Shown here in pieces: positions 55,801-64,000 of a DNA stretch of 64,000 nt (the stretch's first letter is position 1; each line of letters opens with the position of its first letter). The stretch is from Faunimonas pinastri. GTDB taxonomy: Bacteria; Pseudomonadota; Alphaproteobacteria; Rhizobiales; Afifellaceae. The stretch lies in the NCBI RefSeq assembly GCF_900110915.1, contig NZ_FOFG01000001.1, positions 62,001-126,000 on the forward strand, given 5' to 3'. The translations under genes were made by a program, and so were the position numbers. The notes under the pieces are model-generated. The model was not told where the DNA came from, ran no database searches, and saw nothing but the letters and a program-made list of their open reading frames with translations.

Positions 55801-56564
55801 GCGGCAATTTTAACAGCCCCGGCGACAAGGCCCCCGATAATGGCCCCGATAATGGCCCCGATGATGGCCCCGATAGGGGCCGCGCGGCGATGCTCTCCAC
55901 GGTGCGTGCGGCGCTGCGGGTGACGGCTGACGACGAGGCGCGGCATCGTGCCGTGGCGGAGCGGCTGGCCGGCAAGGGAGCGGGCGGTCCGCGCCTTTCC
56001 CTTGGCGATCTCGCCGGCGACGCGGCGGTCGTGGCCTTTGCCGAGCGCGCGGAGTTCCTTTCCGCCAGCGTCGAGCATGTGGGGTCAGCGGCGGATGTCT
56101 CGGCGGCAGTGGCCAGCGCTTTGCGGGCGCGCAACCTGCCGGCGCGGGTGGTGACCGGCAGCGAACCCGTGCTGGCGGAGGCGCTGGCCGGGCTCTCGGG
56201 CCATGCCGTGGACATGCGGGTGGGACCCGCAGGCGCGGACGACACGACCTCGGTGACGCTGGCCGCGGCCGCGGTGGCCGAGACTGGCGTGCTGATGCTC
56301 GCCGCACGGCCGGAAACGCCGACGACGCTGAACTTCCTGCCGGAATTCTGCGTCTGCCTCATCCCGCGCTCGCGCATCGTCGGCAGCTACGAGGATGCTT
56401 TCGCGCTGATCCGGCAAGGAATCCGGGAGCCCGGCTCGCCGGACTTCCCGCGCGTGGTGAACTTCGTTGGCGGCCCGTCCCGTACGGCCGATATCGAGGA
56501 AATCCTGCAGATCGGCGCGCACGGGCCGAAGGCCGTCCACATCATCGTCGTGGACAGCCTCTGA
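55797..56564 (+). CDS. lutC: LutC-type subunit with a tandem-repeat N-terminus
   Basis: This 255-residue LutC has the DUF162/LUD fold in its C-terminal part (TLAAAAVAETGVLMLAARPETPTTLNFLPEFCVC, RVVNFVGGPSRTADIEEILQIGAHGP). The N-terminus is unusual: residues 8-28 contain repeats of (D-N/D-G-P) encoded by four 12-base DNA units. GTG 55797 is used because it overlaps the lutB stop (GTGA) and has GAGG 7 bases upstream; ATG 55779 is a longer alternative. The gene ends 7 bases before the convergent hutD. Confidence 0.9.
   Translation: MSGNFNSPGDKAPDNGPDNGPDDGPDRGRAAMLSTVRAALRVTADDEARHRAVAERLAGKGAGGPRLSLGDLAGDAAVVAFAERAEFLSASVEHVGSAADVSAAVASALRARNLPARVVTGSEPVLAEALAGLSGHAVDMRVGPAGADDTTSVTLAAAAVAETGVLMLAARPETPTTLNFLPEFCVCLIPRSRIVGSYEDAFALIRQGIREPGSPDFPRVVNFVGGPSRTADIEEILQIGAHGPKAVHIIVVDSL
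55832..55879 (+). repeat. Four 12-bp tandem repeats inside lutC
   Basis: The units CCCCGATAATGG, CCCCGATAATGG, CCCCGATGATGG and CCCCGATAGGGG lie end to end and keep the reading frame, encoding PDNG-type repeats near the LutC N-terminus. Copy-number change would add or remove four residues without a frameshift. Confidence 0.92.
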
Positions 56565-56578
56565 CGACTGTCAGAGGC
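56557..56578. repeat. 9-bp inverted repeat shared by the lutC and hutD stop codons
   Basis: GCCTCTGAC (56557-56565) pairs exactly with GTCAGAGGC (56570-56578), loop GACT. It contains both convergent stop codons. A short hairpin in both transcripts could slow read-through between the two operons; no T-run follows on either strand. Confidence 0.7.
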
Positions 56579-57149
56579 GGGTGAAGTGCGCGGCGAAGAT
56601 CTCGGCCTCGCCGTCGGGCCGGATCAGGATCTCCGAGGGGTCATCCCCTTCCAGAACGAGGCTGTCTCCTTCAGCCATGCGCTGCCCGCCATCTTCCGTC
56701 ACCACCTCGGCACCGGAGCCGCGAAGCACGACCAGCGTCGTCTCGCCCCTGCGGTCGACGGTCGTTTCGGCCGCGCCGGCAAATCGCTCCACCGCATGCG
56801 AGAAGCGCTCCCGCCGCGTCATGACGTTCAGGTCGGCGATGGGGCCGGCGGGCAGGGCCGCCTCCACTGGCACGTCGCCGGCGAAGGAACAAGGCTCCGA
56901 GTTCCGCTCCAGCCGGACTTCCCGGCCCTCGATCGACAGCACGATGCTCTCGCCCTCGATCACCGACAGCGTCCGATCCACGCCGTCGAAGCGGGAGAAG
57001 GAGCCGGGCGTCTCCACCCGGGCCATGCTGACGCGCCAGTCGAAATCGGCAACGGACGCGTCGGGCGGGGAAACCGCGATCTCGACCGTGACGCCGCCGC
57101 CATTCTTCCAGGGCATCTGGCGATATTGGGGTGAGCGGAGGATGCGCAT
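56571..57149 (-). CDS. hutD: HutD family protein (DUF886)
   Basis: HutD is a bicupin-like protein of histidine-utilisation loci, proposed to limit excessive hut expression by binding an intermediate such as formylglutamate. The 192-residue protein has the diagnostic start RILRSPQYRQMPWKNGGGVTVEI, WRVSMARVETPGSFSRFDGVDR and LNVMTRRERFSHAVERF. ATG 57149 gives the correct N-terminus; the longer open frame runs into the upstream gene. Last gene of the hut operon, 11 bases after its neighbour. Confidence 0.9.
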   Translation of the reverse strand: MRILRSPQYRQMPWKNGGGVTVEIAVSPPDASVADFDWRVSMARVETPGSFSRFDGVDRTLSVIEGESIVLSIEGREVRLERNSEPCSFAGDVPVEAALPAGPIADLNVMTRRERFSHAVERFAGAAETTVDRRGETTLVVLRGSGAEVVTEDGGQRMAEGDSLVLEGDDPSEILIRPDGEAEIFAAHFTRL

Positions 57150-57160
57150 CGGAAGTCCCG

Positions 57161-59176
57161 TCAGGAAGAGCCGGCGAAGCGGCGGAGGATGTTGGCGGTG
57201 ATGCGGCCGATGGCATTTCTGTCGCCACCGCCGGGAAGGGCGCCGCACCAGGCGACGGAGCCGACGGAAAGCACCTCGCCGCCGCCGGGATGGCGGAAGA
57301 CGGTCATGTCGGCGCGCCGCGCGGCTTCGCGACCGATGGGCCCGTCCTCGAACCAGTCGTTGGGGTCGACCTCATAGGAGGCGTCGAAGCCGTCGGCCCG
57401 GGCGAGCACCACAGCATCCGCCGGGCTGCCGAAGCGACCGTCGAGGCGATCTACCTCATAACCGGCCGCGCCGCCGAGCACGATGCCGTCTCCGCCAAGG
57501 AGATCGTCCTCGACGCCCTCGAAGACCCAGGCGAAAGCCGGATCGCGCCCGGCTTCCGTGCGCGCATAGGGGCGAGCGGGGCCGAAGCCCATCATGGTCA
57601 TGCCGGTGCCGACGAGGGCGAATTCGGAGAGGCCGCGCTCCCGCCACATGCCGCCGGGTTCGCCGGTCAGCGCGAGGCTGGTCTCGCCCGGCGGGCTGTC
57701 CCAGGTGCGGGCGCCCAATTCGCGACCGCGCCGGATCTCCATCCGGTCGCCGTCGACAGCCGAGACCCACATGAAGCCGTTGCCGCCGAGATAGGCGAGA
57801 TTGCCGCCGCCATCGAGGAAGGCGCGGAGCCCCGCCTGCATCGGCGACGTCCAGTATTCCGGGTGGCTGCCGGTGAAGATCCCGGCATAGCCGTCCAGTG
57901 CCGTTACGCCCTCCTCGTGCAGATCGTGGTCGGTCAGAAGGTCGAAAGCGATGCCCTGGGCGCGGCAGAAGCGCAGGAGGTGGAGGTCGACCGGCAGCAG
58001 ATGCGGGCAGTCCGACAGGGGATAGCGGTAGTCGTCGCGCAGCGTCCCCTTGGGGCGCCGCGTTGAGGCGAGGCTGACGCCGCCGCCGTCGCGGTGCATG
58101 TCGTAGAGGCTGAGAAGGTCGTTCGCCTGCGCGAAGCGATGGCCGCGATCGTCGCAGGCCCAGGGAAAGCGGTCCGACGGCAGGTTCTCGTCGGCATAGG
58201 CAAGATAGGTGAGCGTCGGCACGAGGAAGGCGAGCGTCGCGTGTCGTTCCGGGCTGCGGACGAAAAAGGGGATGCGCTCGGTGCCGGCCGATGTCGCGAC
58301 CTCGAAGGCATAGATGCCGGGTTCGGCGCTCCCGGGCAGTGCGGTCCGGTGCGTCGCCGGCCAGTCCAGCGCATCCATGTCGTCGTCGTGGAGGTGGATT
58401 GCGTCGTATTGCTCCGGCCCGAGACGGGGATCGAGAATATCCCCCTTCCAGCGGGCGGAAGTGACGGAGAAGGTGGGCGCGTTGCGGATCGCCAGCGCCG
58501 GGCCGTCGCCCTCAAGCGGCGGCAGGTCGGTGGCGGGGCGGGTCGGAAAGCGCCATTCCAGCGGTTGCTCACCGGCTTGAAGGGTGATCCGCCCGATCCG
58601 CCAGTTGGCCGAAGGCGTGCTTTCCCCGAGGTCGGTTCCAAGCCGGATAGGTCCGCGCTTCGCCTCCGTCAGGGGAAGCGCGAGGGGAGGGACAGCCAGC
58701 CCCTTGGGGAAAACGAGTTCCACCGTCGCTTCCGCCGCGCCCAGCGTCAGCCGCAGGGTCAGCCAGCGCTCGACCGGCAGGGGCGAGGCGCCGATGATGC
58801 TGGCCCCAATCGCGTGCAGCGCCAGCCGGCCATCCGCCTGCAACCGCAATGCGAGCTCACCGGTATCGACGAGAACGCGCTCGCCCGGATTGCGGGTGAG
58901 GCGGAACTCGACGGTGAGGGAGAACTCGCCCGCTGACACGCGCAGGGGCAAATCGAGGAACGAGCCCTGCCGGAAGCTCTCGCATTTGGCAGAGGCCAGC
59001 TTTTCGACCGGCCAGTCCAGCGGCTCCGGTTCCGCGCTGTCGAGCCGCACGATCCGGACCTGCGGGTCCGGATTGATCGACGAGAGATGCAGCGCGATGG
59101 CGGTGCCGGCCCGGGCGCTCCAAGGCGCGGTGAACCCCGCCGCGGGCATGGCGGAATGGTCGACGGGCCGTCTCAC
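57161..59176 (-). CDS. N,N-dimethylformamidase large-subunit-like protein inside the hut operon
   Basis: This 671-residue protein resembles the beta (large) subunit of dimethylformamidase, which is built of a jelly-roll/lectin-like N-terminal half (about 20-220) and a mononuclear-iron amidohydrolase domain. The motif SHPEYW holds His438 and Glu440; H-x-E is the iron-ligand pattern of that enzyme, with a Tyr upstream, possibly in LLSLYDMH. YLGGNGFMW and the DPNDWFEDGP segment are also typical of the C-terminal fold. The small subunit gene is absent. Start GTG 59176 has GGAA 8 bases upstream; ATG 59149 lacks a ribosome site. The gene lies 31 bases after hutU and 11 before hutD, in one operon. 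Confidence 0.75.
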   Translation of the reverse strand: MRRPVDHSAMPAAGFTAPWSARAGTAIALHLSSINPDPQVRIVRLDSAEPEPLDWPVEKLASAKCESFRQGSFLDLPLRVSAGEFSLTVEFRLTRNPGERVLVDTGELALRLQADGRLALHAIGASIIGASPLPVERWLTLRLTLGAAEATVELVFPKGLAVPPLALPLTEAKRGPIRLGTDLGESTPSANWRIGRITLQAGEQPLEWRFPTRPATDLPPLEGDGPALAIRNAPTFSVTSARWKGDILDPRLGPEQYDAIHLHDDDMDALDWPATHRTALPGSAEPGIYAFEVATSAGTERIPFFVRSPERHATLAFLVPTLTYLAYADENLPSDRFPWACDDRGHRFAQANDLLSLYDMHRDGGGVSLASTRRPKGTLRDDYRYPLSDCPHLLPVDLHLLRFCRAQGIAFDLLTDHDLHEEGVTALDGYAGIFTGSHPEYWTSPMQAGLRAFLDGGGNLAYLGGNGFMWVSAVDGDRMEIRRGRELGARTWDSPPGETSLALTGEPGGMWRERGLSEFALVGTGMTMMGFGPARPYARTEAGRDPAFAWVFEGVEDDLLGGDGIVLGGAAGYEVDRLDGRFGSPADAVVLARADGFDASYEVDPNDWFEDGPIGREAARRADMTVFRHPGGGEVLSVGSVAWCGALPGGGDRNAIGRITANILRRFAGSS

Positions 59177-59207
59177 GATGCCGCTTCCATTCCGCTTGGT
59201 TCTCCGC

Positions 59208-60872
59208 TCAGTCGAGGCTGGGGAGGTTCAGCCCGTTCTCGCGCGCGCAGTCAATCGCGATGTCGTAGCCCGCATCGGCATGGCGCATGACGCCGGTTGC
59301 TGGGTCGTTCCAGAGCACGCGCTCGATGCGCTTTGCCGCTTCCGGCGTGCCGTCGCAGACGATCACCATGCCGGAATGCTGCGAGAAGCCCATGCCGACG
59401 CCGCCGCCATGATGCAGCGACACCCACGTCGCGCCCGAGGCGCAGTTGAGCAGCGCGTTCAAGAGCGGCCAGTCGGACACGGCGTCCGAGCCGTCCTTCA
59501 TCGCTTCCGTTTCGCGGTTGGGGCTGGCGACCGAGCCGGAATCGAGGTGATCGCGGCCGATGACGACCGGGGCCTTGAGTTCGCCGCTCGCCACCATAGT
59601 GTTGAAGGCGAGGCCGAGGCGATGGCGGTCGCCGAGGCCGACCCAGCAGATGCGCGCCGGCAGGCCCTGGAAGTGGATGCGCTCGCGCGCCATGTCGAGC
59701 CAGTTGTGCAGGTGCTTGTTGTCCGGCAGCAGCTCCTTCACCTTGGCGTCGGTGCGGTAGATGTCTTCCGGATCGCCGGAGAGGGCGGCCCAGCGGAAGG
59801 GGCCGATGCCGCGGCAGAAGAGCGGGCGGATATAGGCGGGCACGAAGCCGGGGAAGTCGAAGGCGTTTTCCACGCCCTCGTCCTTGGCCATCTGGCGGAT
59901 GTTGTTGCCGTAATCGAGCGTCGGCACGCCGTCCTTGTAGAAGTCCAGCATGGAGCGGACATGCTCCGCCATGGAGTGCTTCGCGGCCTTTTCCACGCTC
60001 TTCGGGTCGCTTTCGCGCCGCGCTTCCCAGTCCGCGAGGCTCCAGCCCTTGGGCAGATAGCCGTTGACCGGGTCGTGCGCCGAGGTCTGGTCGGTCAGCA
60101 TGTCCGGGCGGATGCCGCGGCGGTAGATCTCCGGCAGGATCTCGGCGGCATTGCCGAGCAGGCCCACGGAAACCGGCTTCTTTTCCCGGCAGGAGCGCTC
60201 GATGATCTCCATCGCCTCGTCCAGCGTGTCGGCCTTCATGTCGACGTAGCCGGTGCGCAGGCGCATTTCGATGCGGCTCGGCTGGCACTCGATGGCGAGG
60301 CAGGAGGCGCCCGCCATGACGGCGGCCAGCGGCTGCGCGCCACCCATGCCGCCGAGGCCGGCGGTCAGGATCCAGCGGCCGGAGAGGTCGCCGTTATAAT
60401 GCTGGCGGCCGGCCTCCACGAAGGTTTCGTAGGTGCCCTGAACGATGCCCTGCGCGCCGATATAGATCCAGGAACCGGCCGTCATCTGGCCGTACATCAT
60501 CAGGCCCTTGCGATCGAGCTCGTGGAAATGGTCCCAGTTCGCCCAATGCGGGACGAGGTTGGAATTGGCGATCAGCACGCGCGGCGCGTCGGTATGCGTG
60601 CGGAACACGCCGACCGGCTTGCCGGACTGCACCAGCAGCGTCTCGTCGTCGTTGAGGTCGCGCAGCGCCGCCACGATGCGGTCGAAGGCCTCCCAGGTGC
60701 GCGCGGCGCGGCCGATGCCGCCATAGACCACGAGCTCGCCCGGCTTTTCCGCGACATCGGGATCGAGGTTGTTCATCAGCATGCGGAGCGGCGCTTCCGT
60801 CAGCCAGCTCTTGGCGGAGAGTTCCGTGCCGTGCGGCGCCCGGATCAGGCGTTCATTGTCGATGCGGGTCAT
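59208..60872 (-). CDS. hutU: HutU, urocanate hydratase
   Basis: HutU adds water to urocanate to make imidazolonepropionate, using tightly bound NAD+ as electrophile. The 554-residue protein is near identical in pattern to characterised urocanases: [20 protein letters not shown], the NAD domain with [30 protein letters not shown], and Cys409 in [11 protein letters not shown], the position of the catalytic Cys410 of Pseudomonas. [18 protein letters not shown] and [16 protein letters not shown] follow. Length normal. It follows hutG by 15 bases. Confidence 0.97.
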   Translation of the reverse strand: MTRIDNERLIRAPHGTELSAKSWLTEAPLRMLMNNLDPDVAEKPGELVVYGGIGRAARTWEAFDRIVAALRDLNDDETLLVQSGKPVGVFRTHTDAPRVLIANSNLVPHWANWDHFHELDRKGLMMYGQMTAGSWIYIGAQGIVQGTYETFVEAGRQHYNGDLSGRWILTAGLGGMGGAQPLAAVMAGASCLAIECQPSRIEMRLRTGYVDMKADTLDEAMEIIERSCREKKPVSVGLLGNAAEILPEIYRRGIRPDMLTDQTSAHDPVNGYLPKGWSLADWEARRESDPKSVEKAAKHSMAEHVRSMLDFYKDGVPTLDYGNNIRQMAKDEGVENAFDFPGFVPAYIRPLFCRGIGPFRWAALSGDPEDIYRTDAKVKELLPDNKHLHNWLDMARERIHFQGLPARICWVGLGDRHRLGLAFNTMVASGELKAPVVIGRDHLDSGSVASPNRETEAMKDGSDAVSDWPLLNALLNCASGATWVSLHHGGGVGMGFSQHSGMVIVCDGTPEAAKRIERVLWNDPATGVMRHADAGYDIAIDCARENGLNLPSLD

Positions 60873-60887
60873 CGTGTTTCCCCTCAG

Positions 60888-61724
60888 TCAGGAATCGGTG
60901 CCGGCAAAATGCAGGCAGGCGTGGAGAATGCGGGTGAGGACGTCGCGCATGGGCGCGGCATAAGCTTCGTCATAGGCGGTCGGCCAGGCGTCCTCTGAAA
61001 CCGGGCCGGGCTTTTCCGGCATGTAGCCGCGGCAGGCGAGCTCCATCTGGATCGCGTGGATGCCGGCTTCGGGGCTGCCGTAATGCCGGGTGATCCAGCC
61101 GCCTTTGAACCGGCCGTTGAGGATGTGGCTGAAGCCGCTGCCGGCGCAAAGGTCCTCGACGGCCTGGGTCAGCGCGGAATGGCAGCTCGCGCCGGAATTG
61201 GTGCCGATGTTGAAGTTCGGCAGCTCGCCGTCGAAAAGGCGCGGGATCACCGAGCGGATCGAATGGCAGTCGTAGAGCACCACGCGCGGGTGGATGGCGC
61301 GCAGGCGCTTCAGTTCGGCCGCGAGCGCCGCATGATAGGGCACGAAATAGGCCTGCCGCCGCCGGCCGACCTCCTTTTCGTCCGGCTCCTCGCCGGGCCG
61401 GTAAAGCGGCTCCCCGTCGAAGGTCTCGGTCGGGCAGAGGCCGGTCGTCGCCTGGCCGGGATAGAGCGAGGCCCCGGAAGGATCGCGGTTCACGTCGATG
61501 GCGGTGCGCGAGATCGCGGTGTGAACCACCGTCGCGCCGATCCCGGCGGCAAACGCGTAGAGCCGGTCGATCCACCAGTCCGCGTCCTTGCGGGCAAGCG
61601 TCGGCGAGACGAGAGCCGGCACGATTTCGTCCGGGATCTCGGTGCCGGTATGCGGCAGGCTGATGAGCAGCGGCGCGACGCCGCGCGTGACCGTCAGCCA
61701 GGAAGGATGCGCCGTCTCGCTCAC
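60888..61724 (-). CDS. hutG: HutG, N-formylglutamate deformylase
   Basis: HutG hydrolyses N-formyl-L-glutamate to glutamate and formate, ending the five-step hut route used by Pseudomonas and Rhizobiales. The 278-residue zinc amidohydrolase has [11 protein letters not shown] (His25), [11 protein letters not shown], and [25 protein letters not shown]. This type needs HutF (formiminoglutamate deiminase), which is not in the window and is probably further upstream. The start is GTG 61724, overlapping the hutH stop (GTGA). Confidence 0.95.
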   Translation of the reverse strand: MSETAHPSWLTVTRGVAPLLISLPHTGTEIPDEIVPALVSPTLARKDADWWIDRLYAFAAGIGATVVHTAISRTAIDVNRDPSGASLYPGQATTGLCPTETFDGEPLYRPGEEPDEKEVGRRRQAYFVPYHAALAAELKRLRAIHPRVVLYDCHSIRSVIPRLFDGELPNFNIGTNSGASCHSALTQAVEDLCAGSGFSHILNGRFKGGWITRHYGSPEAGIHAIQMELACRGYMPEKPGPVSEDAWPTAYDEAYAAPMRDVLTRILHACLHFAGTDS

Positions 61725-63265
61725 GCCGTCTCCCCCGCGTCCGCGATGGCCGGCAGGGCAAGGCCGGCAGCCTCCACCACCGCGCCGCTGCGGACGAGGT
61801 CGAACGCCTTGGCCATGTCGGGCGCGAAATAGCGGTCGTCCTCCAGATGCGGCACCTCGGCGCGAAGCCGGGCGCGGACGCGTTCAAGCGGCTCGCTGGA
61901 GCGGAGCGGGGCGTGGAAGTCGCAGCCCTGCGCGGCGGAGAGCAGCTCGATGCCGATGACGTTGCCGGTGTTTTCCGCCATCGCGAGCAGCCGGCGCGCG
62001 CCGTGGGTCGCCATGGACACGTGGTCTTCCTGGTTGGCCGAGGTCGGGATGGAATCGACGCTGGCGGGATAGGCGCGTTGCTTGTTTTCCGACACGAGCG
62101 CGGCGGCGGTCACCTGCGGGATCATGAAGCCGGAGTTGAGGCCGGGCTTCGGCGTCAGGAAGGCCGGCAGGCCGGAGAGGACGGGGTCGGTCAGCATGGT
62201 GATCCGGCGCTCCGAGATGGAGCCGATCTCGCAAAGCGCCATGGCGATCATGTCGGCGGCGAAGGCGACCGGCTCGGCGTGGAAGTTGCCGCCGGAAATC
62301 ACCTCGCCGGTGTCGGAGAAGACCAGCGGATTGTCGGAGACGCCGTTCGCTTCCGTTTCCAGCGTCGCCGCCGCCTGGCGGAGAAGGTCGTAGACCGCGC
62401 CCATCACCTGCGGCTGGCACCGAAGGCAATAGGGATCCTGCACCCGCTCGTCATCGACGCGGTGCGAGGCGCGGATCGCGCTGCCGTCCATCAGGGCGCG
62501 GAGCGCGGCAGCGGTTTCGATCTGGCCGCGATGGCGGCGGAGCTTCTGAATGCGCTCGTCGAAAGGACCGTCGGAGCCTCGCGCTGCATCCGTGGACAGC
62601 GCGCCGGTGACGAGGCCGGACTGGAACACGCGTTCGGCCTGGAAGAGGCCCGCGAGCGCCAGGGCGGTGGAGGTCTGCGTGCCGTTGAGGAGCGCCAGAC
62701 CTTCCTTGGGGCCGAGCACGAGCGGCTCCATTCCGGCGGAGCGAAGCGCTTCTCCGGCCGGAAGGCGCTGCCCGTTCACCATCATCTCGCCGACGCCCAT
62801 CAGCGCGGCGCTCAGATGCGCCAGCGGCGCGAGATCGCCGGAGGCGCCGACCGAACCCTGGCCTGGAATGACGGGGATCAGCCCGCGTTCAAGACAGGTG
62901 AGCAGATGCTGCACCGTCGACCAGCGAACGCCGGATGCACCCTGCGACAGGCTCGCGGCCTTGAGCGCCATGATAAGGCGGACCACCTGAACCGGCAGCG
63001 CCTCGCCCACGCCGGCGGCGTGGGACAGCACCAGGTTGCGCTGCAGGGTCGCGAGGTCGGCATTGGCGATGCGGACGCTGGCGAGCTTACCGAAGCCGGT
63101 ATTGATGCCGTAGACCGGCTCGTTCATGGCGACGATCGCCTCGATGGTCGCCGCGCCGGCATCCACCGCCGCGCGGGCGGAAGCGTCGAGCGTGACGCCC
63201 TCGCCGAAATAAATGGAGCGCCAGTTGGAAAGGGGAACCGACCCCGGATGCAGATTCACAGTCAA
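61721..63265 (-). CDS. hutH: HutH, histidine ammonia-lyase
   Basis: HutH deaminates histidine to trans-urocanate. The 514-residue protein has the MIO-forming Ala141-Ser142-Gly143 in [14 protein letters not shown], catalytic Tyr52 in [13 protein letters not shown], and [33 protein letters not shown] and [15 protein letters not shown]. The start is TTG 63265: it overlaps the hutI stop as TTGA and has GGAG 6 bases upstream; GTG 63259 is the other choice. The much longer open frame in the same phase is a shadow of hutI. Confidence 0.96.
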   Translation of the reverse strand: MTVNLHPGSVPLSNWRSIYFGEGVTLDASARAAVDAGAATIEAIVAMNEPVYGINTGFGKLASVRIANADLATLQRNLVLSHAAGVGEALPVQVVRLIMALKAASLSQGASGVRWSTVQHLLTCLERGLIPVIPGQGSVGASGDLAPLAHLSAALMGVGEMMVNGQRLPAGEALRSAGMEPLVLGPKEGLALLNGTQTSTALALAGLFQAERVFQSGLVTGALSTDAARGSDGPFDERIQKLRRHRGQIETAAALRALMDGSAIRASHRVDDERVQDPYCLRCQPQVMGAVYDLLRQAAATLETEANGVSDNPLVFSDTGEVISGGNFHAEPVAFAADMIAMALCEIGSISERRITMLTDPVLSGLPAFLTPKPGLNSGFMIPQVTAAALVSENKQRAYPASVDSIPTSANQEDHVSMATHGARRLLAMAENTGNVIGIELLSAAQGCDFHAPLRSSEPLERVRARLRAEVPHLEDDRYFAPDMAKAFDLVRSGAVVEAAGLALPAIADAGETA

Positions 63266-64000
63266 AGAGCTCTCCAGACGCGCGAGTGAAGGGGATTGAA
63301 GCCGATCCGGTAGACCAGTTCCGCGGGGCGTTCGATGTTCCAGATGGCGAGGTCGCAGGACTTGCCGACCTCCAGGGTGCCGACCTCGTGGAGGCGGCCC
63401 AGGGCGCGCGCCGCCTCCCGCGTCACGCCGGCGATGCATTCGTCGACGGTGAGGCGGAAGAGCGTGGCGCCCATGTTCATGGTCAGCAGCAGCGAGGTCA
63501 GCGGCGAGGTGCCGGGATTGCTGTCGGTCGCCAGCGCGATATGCGTGCCGTGCCGGCGGAAGGCGGCGACCGGCGGATGCTGCGTTTCCCTCAGCGTGTA
63601 GAAGGCGCCGGGCAGCAGCACCGCGACGGTGCCGGCCTTCGCCATGGCAGCCGCCCCTTCCTCGTCGGTATGTTCGAGATGGTCGGCCGACAGTGCGCCG
63701 TATTCCGCCGCGAGCTTCGCGCCACGGAGATTTGAAAGTTGGTCGGCGTGGAGCTTCACGGGCAGGCCGAACGCCCGCGCCGCATCGAAGTACCGCGCCG
63801 TCTGCTCCGGGGAAAAGGCGATGCCCTCGCAGAACGCGTCGACCGCGTCGGCAAGGCCCGCCTCGGCGATGGCCGGCAGCATGTCGCGGCACAGGAGGTC
63901 GATGAAGGCATCCCTGTCGCCGTTCGCCTCCGGCGGCAGAGCGTGGGCGCCCAGGAATGTCGTGGCGACCGAGACGGGACGCTCGCGACCAAGGCGGCGG
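63262..64000 (-). CDS. hutI: HutI, imidazolonepropionase (5' part missing)
   Basis: HutI opens the imidazolone ring of imidazolonepropionate to formiminoglutamate. The visible C-terminal 245 residues of this amidohydrolase contain [11 protein letters not shown] (metal His), [24 protein letters not shown] and [12 protein letters not shown], all standard family boxes. The frame is open to the right edge of the window, so about the first 160 residues are outside. The stop overlaps the hutH TTG start. First visible gene of the hut operon. Confidence 0.95.
   Translation of the reverse strand, partial: RRLGRERPVSVATTFLGAHALPPEANGDRDAFIDLLCRDMLPAIAEAGLADAVDAFCEGIAFSPEQTARYFDAARAFGLPVKLHADQLSNLRGAKLAAEYGALSADHLEHTDEEGAAAMAKAGTVAVLLPGAFYTLRETQHPPVAAFRRHGTHIALATDSNPGTSPLTSLLLTMNMGATLFRLTVDECIAGVTREAARALGRLHEVGTLEVGKSCDLAIWNIERPAELVYRIGFNPLHSRVWRAL

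Noticed and set aside
63266-63892. Long 5' extension of the hutH frame
   Set aside because: It is out of phase with hutI, which is clearly coding. HutH family length begins at TTG 63265.

Overview
This 64 kb window is GC-rich chromosomal DNA from an alphaproteobacterium, almost certainly order Hyphomicrobiales (Rhizobiales). The evidence is the ctrA/chpT/sciP cell-cycle genes grouped with an eipA-type DUF1134 gene, an alphaproteobacterial RpoH, an Omp25/31-like barrel porin, the tolB-pal-cpoB-tilS-ftsH-glmM order and the serC-serA-purA order. Genus cannot be fixed by eye. Genes are dense. Many stop/start pairs overlap (ATGA, GTGA, TTGA), and several starts are TTG or GTG.

Region 1 (1-10.5 kb) holds the Tol-Pal envelope genes (tolB 3' end, pal, cpoB), tilS, ftsH with a sigma-32-like promoter, glmM, an outer-membrane beta-barrel gene, a lower-GC acyltransferase-3 gene that looks acquired, and a Crp/FNR-type regulator. 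Region 2 (10.7-21.6 kb) holds serine and purine biosynthesis (serC, serA, purA), a His/Asp-rich membrane protein, rpoH, rluD, tRNA-Glu, a 39-bp CT microsatellite and the potassium transporter kup. Region 3 (21.7-27 kb) is the cell-cycle and envelope control block: a coiled-coil membrane protein, eipA, chpT, a stand-alone receiver, ctrA, a FliJ-like gene and sciP. The ctrA/fliJ-like spacer carries four GANTC methylation sites, three spaced exactly 11 bp apart, beside a TTAACCAT CtrA half-site.

Region 4 (27-34.9 kb) holds mnmA, an AI-2E-family transporter, small stress-type membrane proteins (DUF883, holin-superfamily, DUF3309), tRNA-Met(CAT), a haem-type TonB-dependent receptor and aspA. Region 5 (35-42.6 kb) is a five-gene minus-strand catabolic operon: a pyruvate-oxidase-like ThDP enzyme, a mandelate-racemase-type enolase-superfamily enzyme, a membrane protein, a gluconate-2-dehydrogenase subunit-3-like protein and a GMC flavoprotein with an Fe-S cysteine motif. 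It is divergent from an MFS transporter and is followed by xthA.

Region 6 (43.5-56.6 kb) is the most intriguing accessory block. Two complete SsuABC/NMT1-type ABC importers lie in tandem and run into a HisD-family dehydrogenase whose aligned zinc-ligand positions differ from true HisD, then a zinc alcohol dehydrogenase, an opposing SDR, an uncharacterised APH-like kinase, and lutABC. Together they suggest import and stepwise oxidation of a small C3-type polyol or sulfonate to a 2-hydroxyacid and on to a 2-oxoacid. Region 7 (56.6-64 kb) is a histidine-utilisation operon on the minus strand (hutI partial, hutH, hutG, hutU, then a dimethylformamidase large-subunit-like gene and hutD). Its formamidase-like member has no textbook place in the pathway.
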